Source: CAYYNP01 sp964472545 (lineage in GTDB: Bacteria > Planctomycetota > Planctomycetia > Pirellulales > Thermoguttaceae). Taken from it: a DNA stretch of 64,000 bases. Shown here in pieces: positions 50,124-59,524 of the stretch; positions within the stretch are counted from its first letter, which is position 1; every line of letters begins with the position of its first letter. The notes beneath the pieces were generated by a model that saw only the letters and a list, made by a program, of their open reading frames with translations, had not been told where the DNA came from and made no database searches. Position numbers and translations under genes: made by a program. The stretch lies in assembly GCA_964472545.1 (NCBI GenBank), contig CAYYNP010000011.1, positions 1 through 64,000 of the forward strand. Reading direction: 5' to 3'.

Positions 50124-52034
50124 CTACCGCGGCGTCGCCGGCACGGCAGCCGGGCGGGCGGCGGCCGCCTGTGGCCGGTGGCTGGTGCCGGCCAGATGGT
50201 TGTCGATGCGGGCCGTGTCGAAAAGCTGCTCGAAGAGCTTGGCCATCTCGAGTCGCTGTTTCTTCTCGTAGATGTCTTCGTAGATCTCGCGATAGACCTC
50301 TTCGAGCTTCACGTCGATCGGCTTGGTGTGGCCCAGGCAATAGAGCACGACGAAGCGTTCCTCGATTTGGATCACGCCCGACAGGTCGCCCAGTTTGAGC
50401 GAGAAGGCCTCTTTCTCCAACAGCGGCTCGCCGGCGTGGCGGCGGATCGGCGGGACTTCGCCCCGCAGCGCGCGGACGTTCGGCTCGATCGAATAGCGCT
50501 CGGAAAGCTCGCCGAAGTACTCCGCCGTACGATTGTCGCGGGCCATTTCCCAGACCTCTTGGGCGCGGCGGAAGTTGTTGGTCACCACGGCCAGGCAGCG
50601 CACCCGGGGGCCGTAGTTCGACTCGAACCCCTTGTTGATGTCTTCCTGGGTGACCGTCACGCCGTTGCCCACCAGTTTCTTTAACGCCACCGTCGGCCAG
50701 ACCGAATCGTGGCGGTAGTTCGCGACCGACACGCCCTGACGCTCGGTGACCATGTCGATCCAACCGGCCACGTCCGGCTTGCCGTCTATAAGCGGCAGAG
50801 AGACGGAGGCCGCCCGGGCGATCTCGGCGTCGAGATCTTCGTCGGTGATCGCGATCTTGGCCCGCGCGCAGGCCAGCTCGATCAGCGTGCGGTTGATGGT
50901 CCCTTCGAGCACTTCTTGACCGTGCCGCTTGACGCACTCTTCGGCAAGCTGCGGGAAGTAGATCGGCTGGCCGTTGACCACTGCGGCGATGGGCGGCGAG
51001 CGTTGTGCCAAGGTCGGGTCTTCGTAGTAGGTCCGCACGTTGGATTGCGTCTTGAGTTGCTGGAAGATCTCGGTCCCGGTACGCCGCAGCTTGCCGGCCC
51101 GGATAACTTCCTCGAGCTGCCCTTTGACCTCCGCGAGCTTCACGCCCCGAACGGCCGGCATTTCCGCTTCGCGCTTGAGGATCACGCACTGGCCGCCGGC
51201 TTGAATTACCTGGGAGACTTCGCCGTCCTGCATGTTGAAGGCGGCCAGTTCAATCTGCTGGTAGCGGCTGTGGCGGCGGATCGGCTCGATCAGCCCCTTG
51301 GTGGCGGCGCTGGCGTCTTCGGAATGCTCTTTGGCCAATTCGCCGAAGCTTTCCGGAGCGGCGGCCGCCTGGGCACGAACCGCTGCAGCCTTCTGCGGGT
51401 CCTTCATCAGAATGGCCCGGGCGCGAATCGCCGGTCCGTATTGCGTCTCGTACGCCTCGTTGAGTTCCTGCGGCGTTACCTCCAACTGGGTGCCGGCCAG
51501 CCGGCGCAGCGCCAGCAGCGGCCAGATGATGTCGTGGGCATATTGCGAGGGCGTGATACCGCGTTCCTCTCTCAATAGCTTCTGCCATTGATCGAGCGGC
51601 AGCTTGAACCGTTCGGCCTTGCGTTTGATCTCGGCGTCGACTTCCTCCTGGCTGACGGTGATGTTGTAGCGCTGGCACTCGTGTTCGATCAGCAGCCGAT
51701 TCAGATACAGATCGAGCACCTCCTCGCCATAGTGGTTGAGGCACTCTTGGGCCAGTTGGTTGGCGGAAACCTTATGGCCGTTGACCGTGGCGACGACTTC
51801 GAGCCGCCTGGTCGTGGTCTGCTGGGAAGCCGGAGCCGTCGCAGAGCGGCCGGCCTCAGGGGCCGGCTGGGAAACCTCTTTGCCAAACCCATCGGCGGCT
51901 GCCGGCTGGCTGCCGAAGTAGCTCCGAAGCGCCAAGCTCGCGGCGACCACCGCCACGCCGCCGACGATCATGCCGAGGTATGCCCTGCGCCCTTTGACGC
52001 GAGAAATCAAGCCCGTCCATCGCTTCCCGTTCAT
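50124..52034 (-). CDS. Membrane-anchored parvulin/SurA-type peptidylprolyl isomerase with internal duplication
   Basis: This 636-aa protein has one N-terminal membrane helix (YLGMIVGGVAVVAASLAL) and then a periplasmic part in which the same module occurs twice. Each has a SurA_N-like helical part (VATVNGHKVSANQLAQECLN near 80; AAVVNGQPIYFPQLAEECVK near 357) and a rotamase-like part (FGELAKEHSEDASA...; FGELSERYSIEPNV...). It is likely a chaperone/foldase for envelope proteins. The rotamase domains are diverged from canonical parvulins, so isomerase activity is uncertain. A GGAGG site precedes the ATG, and a good promoter lies at 52114-52142. Confidence 0.85.
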   Translation of the reverse strand: MNGKRWTGLISRVKGRRAYLGMIVGGVAVVAASLALRSYFGSQPAAADGFGKEVSQPAPEAGRSATAPASQQTTTRRLEVVATVNGHKVSANQLAQECLNHYGEEVLDLYLNRLLIEHECQRYNITVSQEEVDAEIKRKAERFKLPLDQWQKLLREERGITPSQYAHDIIWPLLALRRLAGTQLEVTPQELNEAYETQYGPAIRARAILMKDPQKAAAVRAQAAAAPESFGELAKEHSEDASAATKGLIEPIRRHSRYQQIELAAFNMQDGEVSQVIQAGGQCVILKREAEMPAVRGVKLAEVKGQLEEVIRAGKLRRTGTEIFQQLKTQSNVRTYYEDPTLAQRSPPIAAVVNGQPIYFPQLAEECVKRHGQEVLEGTINRTLIELACARAKIAITDEDLDAEIARAASVSLPLIDGKPDVAGWIDMVTERQGVSVANYRHDSVWPTVALKKLVGNGVTVTQEDINKGFESNYGPRVRCLAVVTNNFRRAQEVWEMARDNRTAEYFGELSERYSIEPNVRALRGEVPPIRRHAGEPLLEKEAFSLKLGDLSGVIQIEERFVVLYCLGHTKPIDVKLEEVYREIYEDIYEKKQRLEMAKLFEQLFDTARIDNHLAGTSHRPQAAAARPAAVPATPR

Positions 52035-52113
52035 CGCGGTTCCTCCGTAAACCGTTGGTTATCAGTCGCTTGCGCACATACGGGTGGCATCCATGCACCG
52101 TAGAGGCGGGGCA

Positions 52114-52142
52114 AGTATAGGCAGCCACCTTGGCTGGGGCAA
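52114..52142 (-). promoter_or_regulatory. Promoter for the isomerase gene
   Basis: On the minus strand, TTGCCC, a 17-nt spacer and TATACT end 80 nt before the ATG at 52034. Confidence 0.5.
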
Positions 52143-52177
52143 GAGCGATTGGGCAGACCGCAGAGTATGAGACGAGT

Positions 52178-52204
52178 GTGTGCCACTGCTCCGCAGAAGC
52201 AGTG
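52178..52204. repeat. Single arm of the GTGTGCCACTGC repeat family
   Basis: It matches 33260-33286 at 26 of 27 positions and folds into CACTGCT...AGCAGTG. It lies 33 nt past the threonine aldolase stop. Confidence 0.8.
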
Positions 52205-52236
52205 GGACCCAGTCTTGCCATTCTCTGAACGAACCG

Positions 52237-53277
52237 CTAGCGACCGCACTCCTCGCGGAGGATCTCGATCGCACGCTCGACGTCGTCGGCGTCGACGTTC
52301 AGGTGGGTCACCGCGCGGATGGCCGACCTGCCGAGAGCCAGCACGTGTAAACCGTGACGCGCCAGCCGCTCGGCGAACGTTTCGGCGGTGGCCCATTGCG
52401 GATCGACACGGAAGAAGAGCAAGTTGGTGTCGGGCATGCCGCGATCGAGGGCAAGATGGTCGATCTTGGTGATCGCCTCGGCCAGACGGCGGGCGTTGGC
52501 GTGGTCCTCGGCCAGACGCTCGACGTGGTTCTCCAAGGCGTATAGGGCGCCTGCGGCGGCGATCCCGGCCTGGCGCATCCCCCCACCGAGTACCTTGCGA
52601 TGACGGCGGGCCTCGTCGATCAACTCTTGGGATCCCACCAGTGCAGAGCCGATCGGCGCTCCGAGCCCCTTGCTGAAGCAGACGCTGACCGTGTCGAAAT
52701 GCCGTGCCCAGCGCGACGCCTCGATACCGCTGGCTATCGCCGCGTTGAACAGCCGGGCACCGTCGAGATGGGTCCGCAGGCCGTTGTCGTGGGCCCAAGC
52801 GCAGATGTCTTCCACGGTTTCGTAGGGCAGCACCCGGCCGCCGCCCCGGTTGTGGGTGTTTTCGAGGCAGACCAGCCGCGTGCGGGGAAAATGGACGTCG
52901 TCCGGGCGGATTAGCCCGTCGAGTTGTTCCGGGCGCAACACGCCACCCTCTCCCTCGATCGGCCTGGGGGCTACCCCGCTGAGTTGCGCATAACCCGCCT
53001 GCTCGTAATAGACGATGTGGCAGTTCGCGTCGCAGATCAACTCGTCGCCCGGCCGACAATGCAGTCGCACACCGATCAGATTCGACATCGTGCCGGAGGC
53101 CACATAGATTGCCGCCTCTTTGCCGAGCATCTCGGCCACGCGCTGTTGAAGGCGATTGACCGTCGGATCGTCGCCAAAGACGTCGTCGCCCACCTCGGCC
53201 TCGGCGATGGCGGCCCGCATGGCAGGGGTGGGCCTGGTGACCGTGTCGCTGCGGAAGTCGAGAAACTGGCGGGGCAT
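52237..53277 (-). CDS. ltaE: Low-specificity threonine aldolase
   Basis: This 346-aa PLP enzyme cleaves threonine or allo-threonine to glycine and acetaldehyde. The N terminus FLDFRSDTVTRPTPAMRAAI is diagnostic. Other blocks are EVGDDVFGDDPTVNRLQ, ENTHNRGGGRVLP, THLDGARLFNAA and the PLP lysine in VCFSKGLGAPIGSAL. The ATG at 53277 has an AAGGA site 7-8 nt upstream. It stands alone, 30 bp after a repeat arm on its 3' side. The gap to the TonB receptor gene (53278-53561) is divergent and shows no gene. Confidence 0.94.
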   Translation of the reverse strand: MPRQFLDFRSDTVTRPTPAMRAAIAEAEVGDDVFGDDPTVNRLQQRVAEMLGKEAAIYVASGTMSNLIGVRLHCRPGDELICDANCHIVYYEQAGYAQLSGVAPRPIEGEGGVLRPEQLDGLIRPDDVHFPRTRLVCLENTHNRGGGRVLPYETVEDICAWAHDNGLRTHLDGARLFNAAIASGIEASRWARHFDTVSVCFSKGLGAPIGSALVGSQELIDEARRHRKVLGGGMRQAGIAAAGALYALENHVERLAEDHANARRLAEAITKIDHLALDRGMPDTNLLFFRVDPQWATAETFAERLARHGLHVLALGRSAIRAVTHLNVDADDVERAIEILREECGR

Positions 53278-53561
53278 TACATAGTCCTTCGTGGGGAGTA
53301 AGAGCAACGGTGGATGCCAATTATCCCGCGGCGAGTTGCGCGTCGCAAGGTCTTACGGATCGGGCATCGCCGGAGTGCATTTTCGCCGAACACTGGCTCC
53401 GCGGGCGACTCGATCGGCGAATTCGGCCGTCGAGTTTGCGCAACCCGCAAAGTCGCGCGGAAACTTGCGTACAACCGGAATAATCGATCAATGGCGTGGA
53501 ATTCGACGGTCCGATACATAGGAAAGGATCGATACGATCGATACTGTTCGGGGTAAGTCGA

Positions 53562-55712
53562 ATGAACCTTGCGGAGCCGTCGACGATGGCCGTCCGATCG
53601 AAACTTGGGGCAATGTGCGGCTTCTGCTTTGCCCTGTGGTGGACGTCTGCCACGTTGGCCCAGCCGGCGACGCCGTTTGAGGAGGAGCGATCCGCCGGCG
53701 CCGTCGCACCGATGCCGCCTCGTGGCGACACTCCCGACGGCTCCGAAACGTCTGAAGCGTCCGACTCGGACGATATCCTCGAGATGGATATCGAGCAACT
53801 CAGCCGTCTGGACGTGGTCGTACCGGCGATGGACGTGGAGGTCACGTCGGTCACGCGGACCGAGAGCACGGTGGGCCGGTCGGCGGCGGCGGTCTTTGTA
53901 ATCGACCAGGAGATGATCCGCCGCAGCGGCGCCCGCTGTATTCCCGAGGCGTTGCAGATGGCGCCGGGCTTGGAGGTCGCCCGGATCGATTCCAGCCGTT
54001 GGGCCGTCAGTGCGCGGGGCTTCAACAGTCGATTTGCCAACAAGCTGCTGGTGCAGATCGACGGTCGCTCGGTCTATACGCCGAATTTCTCCGGCGTGTT
54101 TTGGGAAGCGTTGGACGTAATGCTCGAGGACATCGAACGGATCGAAGTGATCCGCGGCCCCGGCGCCACGGTTTGGGGTTCCAACGCGGTCAACGGTGTG
54201 ATCAACATCATCACGAAGAAGGCCAAAGACACGCAGGGCTTGTTGCTCAGCGGCGGTGCGGGCAACGAGGAGCGGGGATTCACCGGGCTGCGCTACGGCG
54301 GCCGGCGCTCGAATGACCTGCAATGGCGCGTCTACACGAAGCAGTACGACCGGGATCGAGGCACCGTGCCCGGGGCCACGGCCGCGGACGATCATCGACT
54401 GGTGCAAAGCGGTTTTCGGGCCGATTGGACGCCCAACTGCTGCGATACGATCACCGTGCAGGGCGACTACTTCGTCGGCGATCAGGGGATGCGATATCCC
54501 GAGCAGCTTGGCGTCGCGCCCTATTCGCGCGTGGTGGACGAAGACGTGAGGCTCTCCGGCGGCAACGTCCTGATGCGTTGGGATCGCGACCAGGGCGACG
54601 GCCGGAGTTGGGCGTTGCAGTGCTACTACAATCGGTTCTCGCGAGAACTCAGCGTGCTGGAGGAAAGCCTCGACACGATCGACGTCGATTTCCAGCAGCA
54701 GATTCCCGTGGCCGCCCGCCACAAACTGATCTACGGCGGCGGCTACCGCTACCATACGGATCACTTACCCGGCGGGTTTTCGGTCCGCTTCGACCCCGAC
54801 CGCCGCGACACGAATCTGTTCAGCTACTTCGTACAGGACGAAATCACGCTCAGCGAAGAGCGGCTGTTTCTCACCGTAGGCTCGAAGTTCGAGCATAGCA
54901 GCTACACGCCGTTCGAGTACCAGCCCAGCGCCCGGCTGTTGTTCAGTCCCGATCCGCGCCGTGCGGTCTGGGGGGCCGTTTCGCGGGCCGTGCGGTCGCC
55001 AGCTCGGGCGGACGACGATATGCGCAACCGCATCCGCAACATCCCACTCGGGCCTCCGCCGGCTCCGCCGATGTACGTGCAACTGACCGGCGACCGCTCG
55101 ATCGAATCGGAAGACATGCTGGCCTTCGAGGCCGGCTATCGGGCCCAGCCCACCGACCGCTTCTCTTGGGACGTGGCCTTGTTCTTCAATCGTTACGAGG
55201 ACCTCGTGGTCTTCGTCCCCAACGCGGTCTTTCCTACGCCGCCTCCGCCGCTGATCTGGACGTGGGACGCGATGAATGCCATGAGGGGCGACACTTACGG
55301 CGGGGAGCTTACGGCCACGTTGGCGATCAACCCTTGTTGGCGAGTGACCGGATCGTACAGCTTTCTGCGAATGGCGCTCCAGACCGATCCGGGGATCGAT
55401 CCGGCGCTGGAGGCGCCCGAAGAGGCCAGCCCTCGCAATCGGGTCTATCTCCGTTCGTCTTGGGATCTGGTCCATAATCTGGAGTTTGACCTGACGCTAC
55501 GCTACGTCGACAGCATCGTCGTCCAGCGCAACCCCTTCGCCAGCTACATCACGATGGACGTACGGCTGGGATGGCGCCCCAGCGACCACTTCGAGATGGC
55601 CGTGGTCGGACAGAACCTTCTTGACGGCCACCACTACGAGTTCTTCGGCCAGGACGCGCTCGCCACACAGGTCGATCGTGGGGCGTACGGGATGGTCACC
55701 TGGCGCTATTGA
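53562..55712 (+). CDS. TonB-dependent outer-membrane receptor
   Basis: This 716-aa protein has a signal peptide (KLGAMCGFCFALWWTSATLA), an acidic spacer, a plug domain (about 95-215) and a 22-strand-type beta barrel. Plug signatures are SAAAVFVIDQEMIRRSGAR, EALQMAPGLEVARIDSSRWA, RGFNSRFANKLLVQIDGRSV, IERIEVIRGPGATVWGSNAV and NGVINIITKKA. It ends in GMVTWRY, an aromatic C terminus expected for barrel assembly. It would import siderophores, vitamins or glycans using TonB energy; no partner genes are nearby, so the substrate is open. ATG 53562 is used; ATG 53586 is a possible alternative with GGAG upstream. Confidence 0.92.
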   Translation: MNLAEPSTMAVRSKLGAMCGFCFALWWTSATLAQPATPFEEERSAGAVAPMPPRGDTPDGSETSEASDSDDILEMDIEQLSRLDVVVPAMDVEVTSVTRTESTVGRSAAAVFVIDQEMIRRSGARCIPEALQMAPGLEVARIDSSRWAVSARGFNSRFANKLLVQIDGRSVYTPNFSGVFWEALDVMLEDIERIEVIRGPGATVWGSNAVNGVINIITKKAKDTQGLLLSGGAGNEERGFTGLRYGGRRSNDLQWRVYTKQYDRDRGTVPGATAADDHRLVQSGFRADWTPNCCDTITVQGDYFVGDQGMRYPEQLGVAPYSRVVDEDVRLSGGNVLMRWDRDQGDGRSWALQCYYNRFSRELSVLEESLDTIDVDFQQQIPVAARHKLIYGGGYRYHTDHLPGGFSVRFDPDRRDTNLFSYFVQDEITLSEERLFLTVGSKFEHSSYTPFEYQPSARLLFSPDPRRAVWGAVSRAVRSPARADDDMRNRIRNIPLGPPPAPPMYVQLTGDRSIESEDMLAFEAGYRAQPTDRFSWDVALFFNRYEDLVVFVPNAVFPTPPPPLIWTWDAMNAMRGDTYGGELTATLAINPCWRVTGSYSFLRMALQTDPGIDPALEAPEEASPRNRVYLRSSWDLVHNLEFDLTLRYVDSIVVQRNPFASYITMDVRLGWRPSDHFEMAVVGQNLLDGHHYEFFGQDALATQVDRGAYGMVTWRY

Positions 55713-55730
55713 GGCCAAGCGGGAGTTGAT

Positions 55731-55816
55731 AGTGCTTGCACGGCGCATAGTAGGCGTCTCGCTCCGCGAGACGGGCCACATCTCGCGGAGCGAGATGGCT
55801 ACTGTGCAAGTACCAC
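55731..55816. repeat. Double hairpin between convergent genes
   Basis: The inner hairpins are GTCTCGC-TCC-GCGAGAC (55756-55772) and CATCTCGC-GGA-GCGAGATG (55779-55797). The flanks TGCTTGCAC and GTGCAAGTA also pair, giving a long imperfect inverted repeat. It fills the 114-bp gap between the receptor and the NusG-like gene and could terminate both. Confidence 0.75.
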
Positions 55817-55826
55817 GCTCTTCCGT

Positions 55827-56384
55827 CTAATCGATAGGCTCGAGCATGAAATCGTCGATCGCCACCGACGCGCCTTGCTGCAGGAAGTTCACCGCGACCA
55901 ACAACCGGCAGTCGCCGCGACGCGAGAGCACCGTCCCTTCCAGGCCGATCATCGATCCCCCTTTGACGCGAACCCGCCGGCCCGGCTGAAGCCGGCGCTC
56001 GACCGTCAACGGCGCATCGGCGACAATCAGACGGCGAATCTGCCCGAGATCGTGTACCAACGCGTCTTGGGCCTCGACCGGCAGAATGCGGGAGATCCGG
56101 TTGGTCTTCAGCGCCCGCAGCCGTTCCTCCTCCGACCCGAAGAGGAACACGTAGCCGGCGAACAGCGGGATGTGCGACTGGACCCGCTTGCCCCGGATCA
56201 GGTGGTCTCGGGGGATCAACGGCAAGAAGAACGGGACCTCGAACTTCACCAGTTCCCTCGCCAATGCCTTCTCCTGCCGCGCCTTGGTGTAGATCACCTG
56301 CCACGACCGCTGCGATGGCCCCAAGGGCGGCTCTTCGAGCAGGTCTGCGGGGAACACGCTCGTTTCGGCGGGGTGGATCGGCAT
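55827..56384 (-). CDS. NusG/RfaH-family transcription factor
   Basis: This 185-aa protein has an NGN domain (about 20-115: WQVIYTKARQEKALARELVK, PLIPRDHLIRGKRVQSHIPL, FAGYVFLFGSEEERLRALKT) and a KOW domain (about 125-185: PGRRVRVKGGSMIGLEGTVL, then VAVNFLQQGASVAID). These proteins bind RNA polymerase and control pausing. A lone copy outside the ribosomal-protein region, with a shortened linker, is more like a specialised RfaH/UpxY-type factor than housekeeping NusG. The ATG at 56384 has AAGGA upstream. It follows purF by 40 nt; no polysaccharide operon is in view. Confidence 0.88.
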   Translation of the reverse strand: MPIHPAETSVFPADLLEEPPLGPSQRSWQVIYTKARQEKALARELVKFEVPFFLPLIPRDHLIRGKRVQSHIPLFAGYVFLFGSEEERLRALKTNRISRILPVEAQDALVHDLGQIRRLIVADAPLTVERRLQPGRRVRVKGGSMIGLEGTVLSRRGDCRLLVAVNFLQQGASVAIDDFMLEPID

Positions 56385-56424
56385 CGCGGAATCCTTTCGG
56401 CGCGGCAGGCAACTTCTCGGGTGT

Positions 56425-58002
56425 CTACTGCCCGCTGCGGGCGGCTTCGTACGTCCGGCCGTCGACCTGATTGCGGTAGTTTTCCGCGGCAATCTCGGCC
56501 AATTTCCGACCGCAGGGAGTAGGATATTGCCCGGTGATGCAAGCCCGGCAGAGACTCTCCGGCTCGAACCCGATCGCCCGAGCGACCGATTCGACCGGCA
56601 GATAGCGGAGCGAGTCGGCCTCCAGCGCCGTGGCCATCTCGCGCTCGGTCTGTTCGGTCGGCGTTTGGCCTTTGAGGAACTGTGGGGCGAAGAGTTCGCC
56701 GATGGTCGACATATCGATGCCGTAGAAGCAGGGCGAGACGATCGGCGGGCACGCCACCCGAACGTGGATCTCCTTCGGCATGCCGAGATGGCGGATGCGC
56801 TGCACCAACGCCCGCAACGTGGTGCCGCGAACGATCGAATCCTCGACCAGCAGGACTCGCTTGCCTTCGAGAACTTCTCCCAGCGGCGTGTACTTCGTCT
56901 CGGCCTTGCGTTTGCGATTTCCGCTGCCTTCGATAAACGTTCGCCCCGTGTAGCGGTTGCGAATCAGGCCCTCGACGCTGGGGATCTTCAACGCGAAGGC
57001 CATCGCATCGGCGGCCGCCTTGCTGGTGTCGGGGACGGGCACCACGACGGTGTCTTCGTCGATCGGCACGGTTTCCAGCCGGGCCAGTTCCTCGCCCAAC
57101 GCCTTGCGGGAAAGGTAAACGCTACGTCCGTCCAGCGTGCTGGCGACGTTCGAGAAGTAGACCCACTCGAAGAAACAGTGGGCCCTGCCCGACGTGGGGG
57201 CGAAACTGCGAAACTCCAGCCGCCCGTCGGTGACGATCGCCGCCTGGCCCGGCGGCAACGACTTGATGCTCTCCGGCGCGAACCCCAGGTTCAACAAGGC
57301 CACGCTCTCGCTGGCCGCGGCAAACAGCGGCCCCTCGAGCGCGTAGCTCAGCGGCTTGATGCCCAGCGGATCTCGGGCGACGAGCATATCGCCCAGCGCG
57401 TCGAGAAACACCAGGCTATAGGCTCCGTCGAACGACTCGCCCAACTCGCGGCAGACGTCCAACAGCGGCCGGCGGCGGTCGACCGACAGAGCCCTGCACA
57501 GTTCGTGCATGATGATCTCGGTGTCGGTCTCTCGCGAGAGGTAATTGTCGTTGTCGCCGAGAAGCCGCTTTCGCAAGTCGACGTAGTTGGCCAACTGGCC
57601 GTTGAAGCCGAAGCTGAACCACTTGTGCTTCTTGATATGGTGCCGCTCGAACGGCTGGGCGTAGCTGCGGTCGTCCCGGCCACAGGTGGCATAGCGGACG
57701 TGGCCGATCGCCGCCCGGCCCGTATACTCCTGCATCAACGCCTCGCACTTCGCCCTATGGCTCAGCCGAAACACGGCGTTGACGCTGCCGATATCCTTAT
57801 GCGTATCGATCAACTGCCGCCGGGCCGGGTCGTAGCTGGTCATGCCGGCCGAAAGCTGGCCGCGGTTCTGGATGTCCAGCAGCATCCGCGGCATCAACCG
57901 CGACACCTCTTCCGGCCCCTGCGCGGGGCACAAAGGGCTGGTCCCCCGATTGGGCAGGTGGTAGATCGCCGCTACGCCGCATTCGTCTCGGATTTCGCTC
58001 AT
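56425..58002 (-). CDS. purF: Amidophosphoribosyltransferase (PurF)
   Basis: This 525-aa protein catalyses the first committed step of purine synthesis: PRPP plus glutamine to 5-phosphoribosylamine. The Ntn glutaminase nucleophile is Cys8 in MSEIRDECGV, exposed by removal of a short propeptide. Other blocks are LLDIQNRGQLSAGM, IGHVRYATCG and FNGQLANY. The phosphoribosyltransferase half has VVPVPDTSKAAADAMA and the PRPP loop VLLVEDSIVRGTT. Cysteines in ESLCRACITGQYPTPCG suit the 4Fe-4S cluster of the Bacillus-type enzyme. It is probably cotranscribed with the NusG-like gene downstream. Confidence 0.96.
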   Translation of the reverse strand: MSEIRDECGVAAIYHLPNRGTSPLCPAQGPEEVSRLMPRMLLDIQNRGQLSAGMTSYDPARRQLIDTHKDIGSVNAVFRLSHRAKCEALMQEYTGRAAIGHVRYATCGRDDRSYAQPFERHHIKKHKWFSFGFNGQLANYVDLRKRLLGDNDNYLSRETDTEIIMHELCRALSVDRRRPLLDVCRELGESFDGAYSLVFLDALGDMLVARDPLGIKPLSYALEGPLFAAASESVALLNLGFAPESIKSLPPGQAAIVTDGRLEFRSFAPTSGRAHCFFEWVYFSNVASTLDGRSVYLSRKALGEELARLETVPIDEDTVVVPVPDTSKAAADAMAFALKIPSVEGLIRNRYTGRTFIEGSGNRKRKAETKYTPLGEVLEGKRVLLVEDSIVRGTTLRALVQRIRHLGMPKEIHVRVACPPIVSPCFYGIDMSTIGELFAPQFLKGQTPTEQTEREMATALEADSLRYLPVESVARAIGFEPESLCRACITGQYPTPCGRKLAEIAAENYRNQVDGRTYEAARSGQ

Positions 58003-58343
58003 AGGTCACGGGCGCTGACGTAGTGGAAGCCGGAACTTCAAGGAGGCAACGGGCGCGGCCGCCGGCAGGAACCGCCCGAAGTGCGCGGTAGCGACCGCAA
58101 CACCTCCGTGCGGCGGCTCATTCGCGACAACTCTATCCATTCTAGATCCCCACGTGGGTTCCGACAACGGGGCACCGCGGCCGGCACCTTTTCGGCCGCC
58201 ACAGCTTGCGTTATCATCGAGTCTTGCCCACCGCAGAAGACTCGTGTGCCCCCCCGCGATGATGGGCAACTCGGCAACCTTCGGCCCACAACGCTGCCCA
58301 CCGCGTACTGCCTACTGTCTACTGCTTACCGCCCACTCCTCCC
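58003..58343. other. Divergent intergenic region between purF and proB
   Basis: This 341-bp region has no gene. It carries the heptanucleotide tandem repeat at 58306-58333 directly before proB. Confidence 0.6.
58306..58333 (+). repeat. 7-bp tandem repeat just upstream of proB
   Basis: Four units TACTGCC, TACTGTC, TACTGCT, TACCGCC end 10 nt before the proB ATG, in the space where a ribosome site should be. Confidence 0.75.
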
Positions 58344-59498
58344 ATGCCTGATCTCCTCCGCCAAGAAATCGCCGCCACCGCCACCACGATCGTGGTGAAA
58401 GTCGGCACGCGCGTGCTCGCCCACGACGACGGACGGCTCGACCCGGTGCAGATCGAGCGGCTGGCCGAACAGGTCCATCGAGTGTTGGCCAGCGGCCGGA
58501 AAGTCGTGCTGGTCAGTTCCGGTGCGGTCGGAGCGGGCATGGGCCGGCTGGGACTTTCGCACCGGCCGGACGACCTGGCGACGCTTCAGGCGGTGGCGGC
58601 CGTCGGCCAAAGCGCGTTGGTCGAAGCCTACGAGCGGACGCTGCGAACGCACGGCCACCACGTTGCCCAGGTGTTGTTGACCGCCGACGGTCTCGAACAT
58701 CGCACGCAGTATCTCAACGCGCGAAACACGCTGCTGGCGCTTCTGGAACTCCCGGCCGTGCCGGTGATCAACGAAAATGACACGGTGGCGGTCGACGAGC
58801 TGCAGACCACCTTCGGCGATAACGACCGGCTGGCGGCGATCGTCACCAACCTGATTCAGGCCCCGCTGCTGGTGTTGCTTTCCGACGTCGAAGGACTCTA
58901 CGACGGCGACCCGGCCGAGCCCGACAGCCGCCTGGTGCCGGTGGTGCATCGCGTGGACGACTCGATTCTCGCTCTGGCCGAGGTCGACAACGGCGGCATC
59001 GAGCCGGGGGGCCTCAGCAAAGGGGGCATGGCCAGCAAGCTGGGGGCGGCGCGGTTGGCCGCCGCGGCCGGCGAGAACGTGATCATCGCCGGCGGCCACG
59101 TCCCCAACGTGCTGGGGAAGATCGTCGCCGGGGAGCCCGTCGGCACGTTGGTTCTTGCCGAAGGACAGACGGTTGCCGCACGCAAGCGATGGATCGGCCT
59201 GACCGTGCAACCCCGCGGCCGGCTGCTGTTGGACGCCGGCGCCCGCCGGGCCGTCGAGCACGACGGCCGCAGCCTGTTGCCGATCGGCATCACGGCCGCC
59301 GAAGGCGATTTCAGCAAAGGCGACGTGCTCGCGCTGTGCGACGCCGACGGTAACGAGTTCGCCCGCGGGTTGACCAACTACGCCTCGGCCGACGTGCAGC
59401 GGATCATCGGCCTGCGGACCGACCGCATTGCCGCCGCGTTGGGGCACTGCCCTTACGACGAAGTGATCCATCGCGACAATCTGCTGGTGACGCGGTAG
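58344..59498 (+). CDS. proB: Glutamate 5-kinase with PUA domain
   Basis: This 384-aa enzyme phosphorylates glutamate, the first step of proline synthesis. The amino-acid-kinase domain (1-~260) has TTIVVKVGTRVLAHDDG, VVLVSSGAVGAGM, VPVINENDTVAVDE, FGDNDRLAAIVTNLI and LLSDVEGLYDGDPA, with KGGMASKLGAARLAAAAGE near 225-245. A C-terminal PUA domain (~280-365) is present, as in most bacterial ProB. There is no ribosome site in the usual place; a heptanucleotide repeat takes its position. proA is not adjacent. Confidence 0.96.
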   Translation: MPDLLRQEIAATATTIVVKVGTRVLAHDDGRLDPVQIERLAEQVHRVLASGRKVVLVSSGAVGAGMGRLGLSHRPDDLATLQAVAAVGQSALVEAYERTLRTHGHHVAQVLLTADGLEHRTQYLNARNTLLALLELPAVPVINENDTVAVDELQTTFGDNDRLAAIVTNLIQAPLLVLLSDVEGLYDGDPAEPDSRLVPVVHRVDDSILALAEVDNGGIEPGGLSKGGMASKLGAARLAAAAGENVIIAGGHVPNVLGKIVAGEPVGTLVLAEGQTVAARKRWIGLTVQPRGRLLLDAGARRAVEHDGRSLLPIGITAAEGDFSKGDVLALCDADGNEFARGLTNYASADVQRIIGLRTDRIAAALGHCPYDEVIHRDNLLVTR

Positions 59499-59524
59499 AA
59501 CGGCCAGAGTTGGCTACAATCGAT

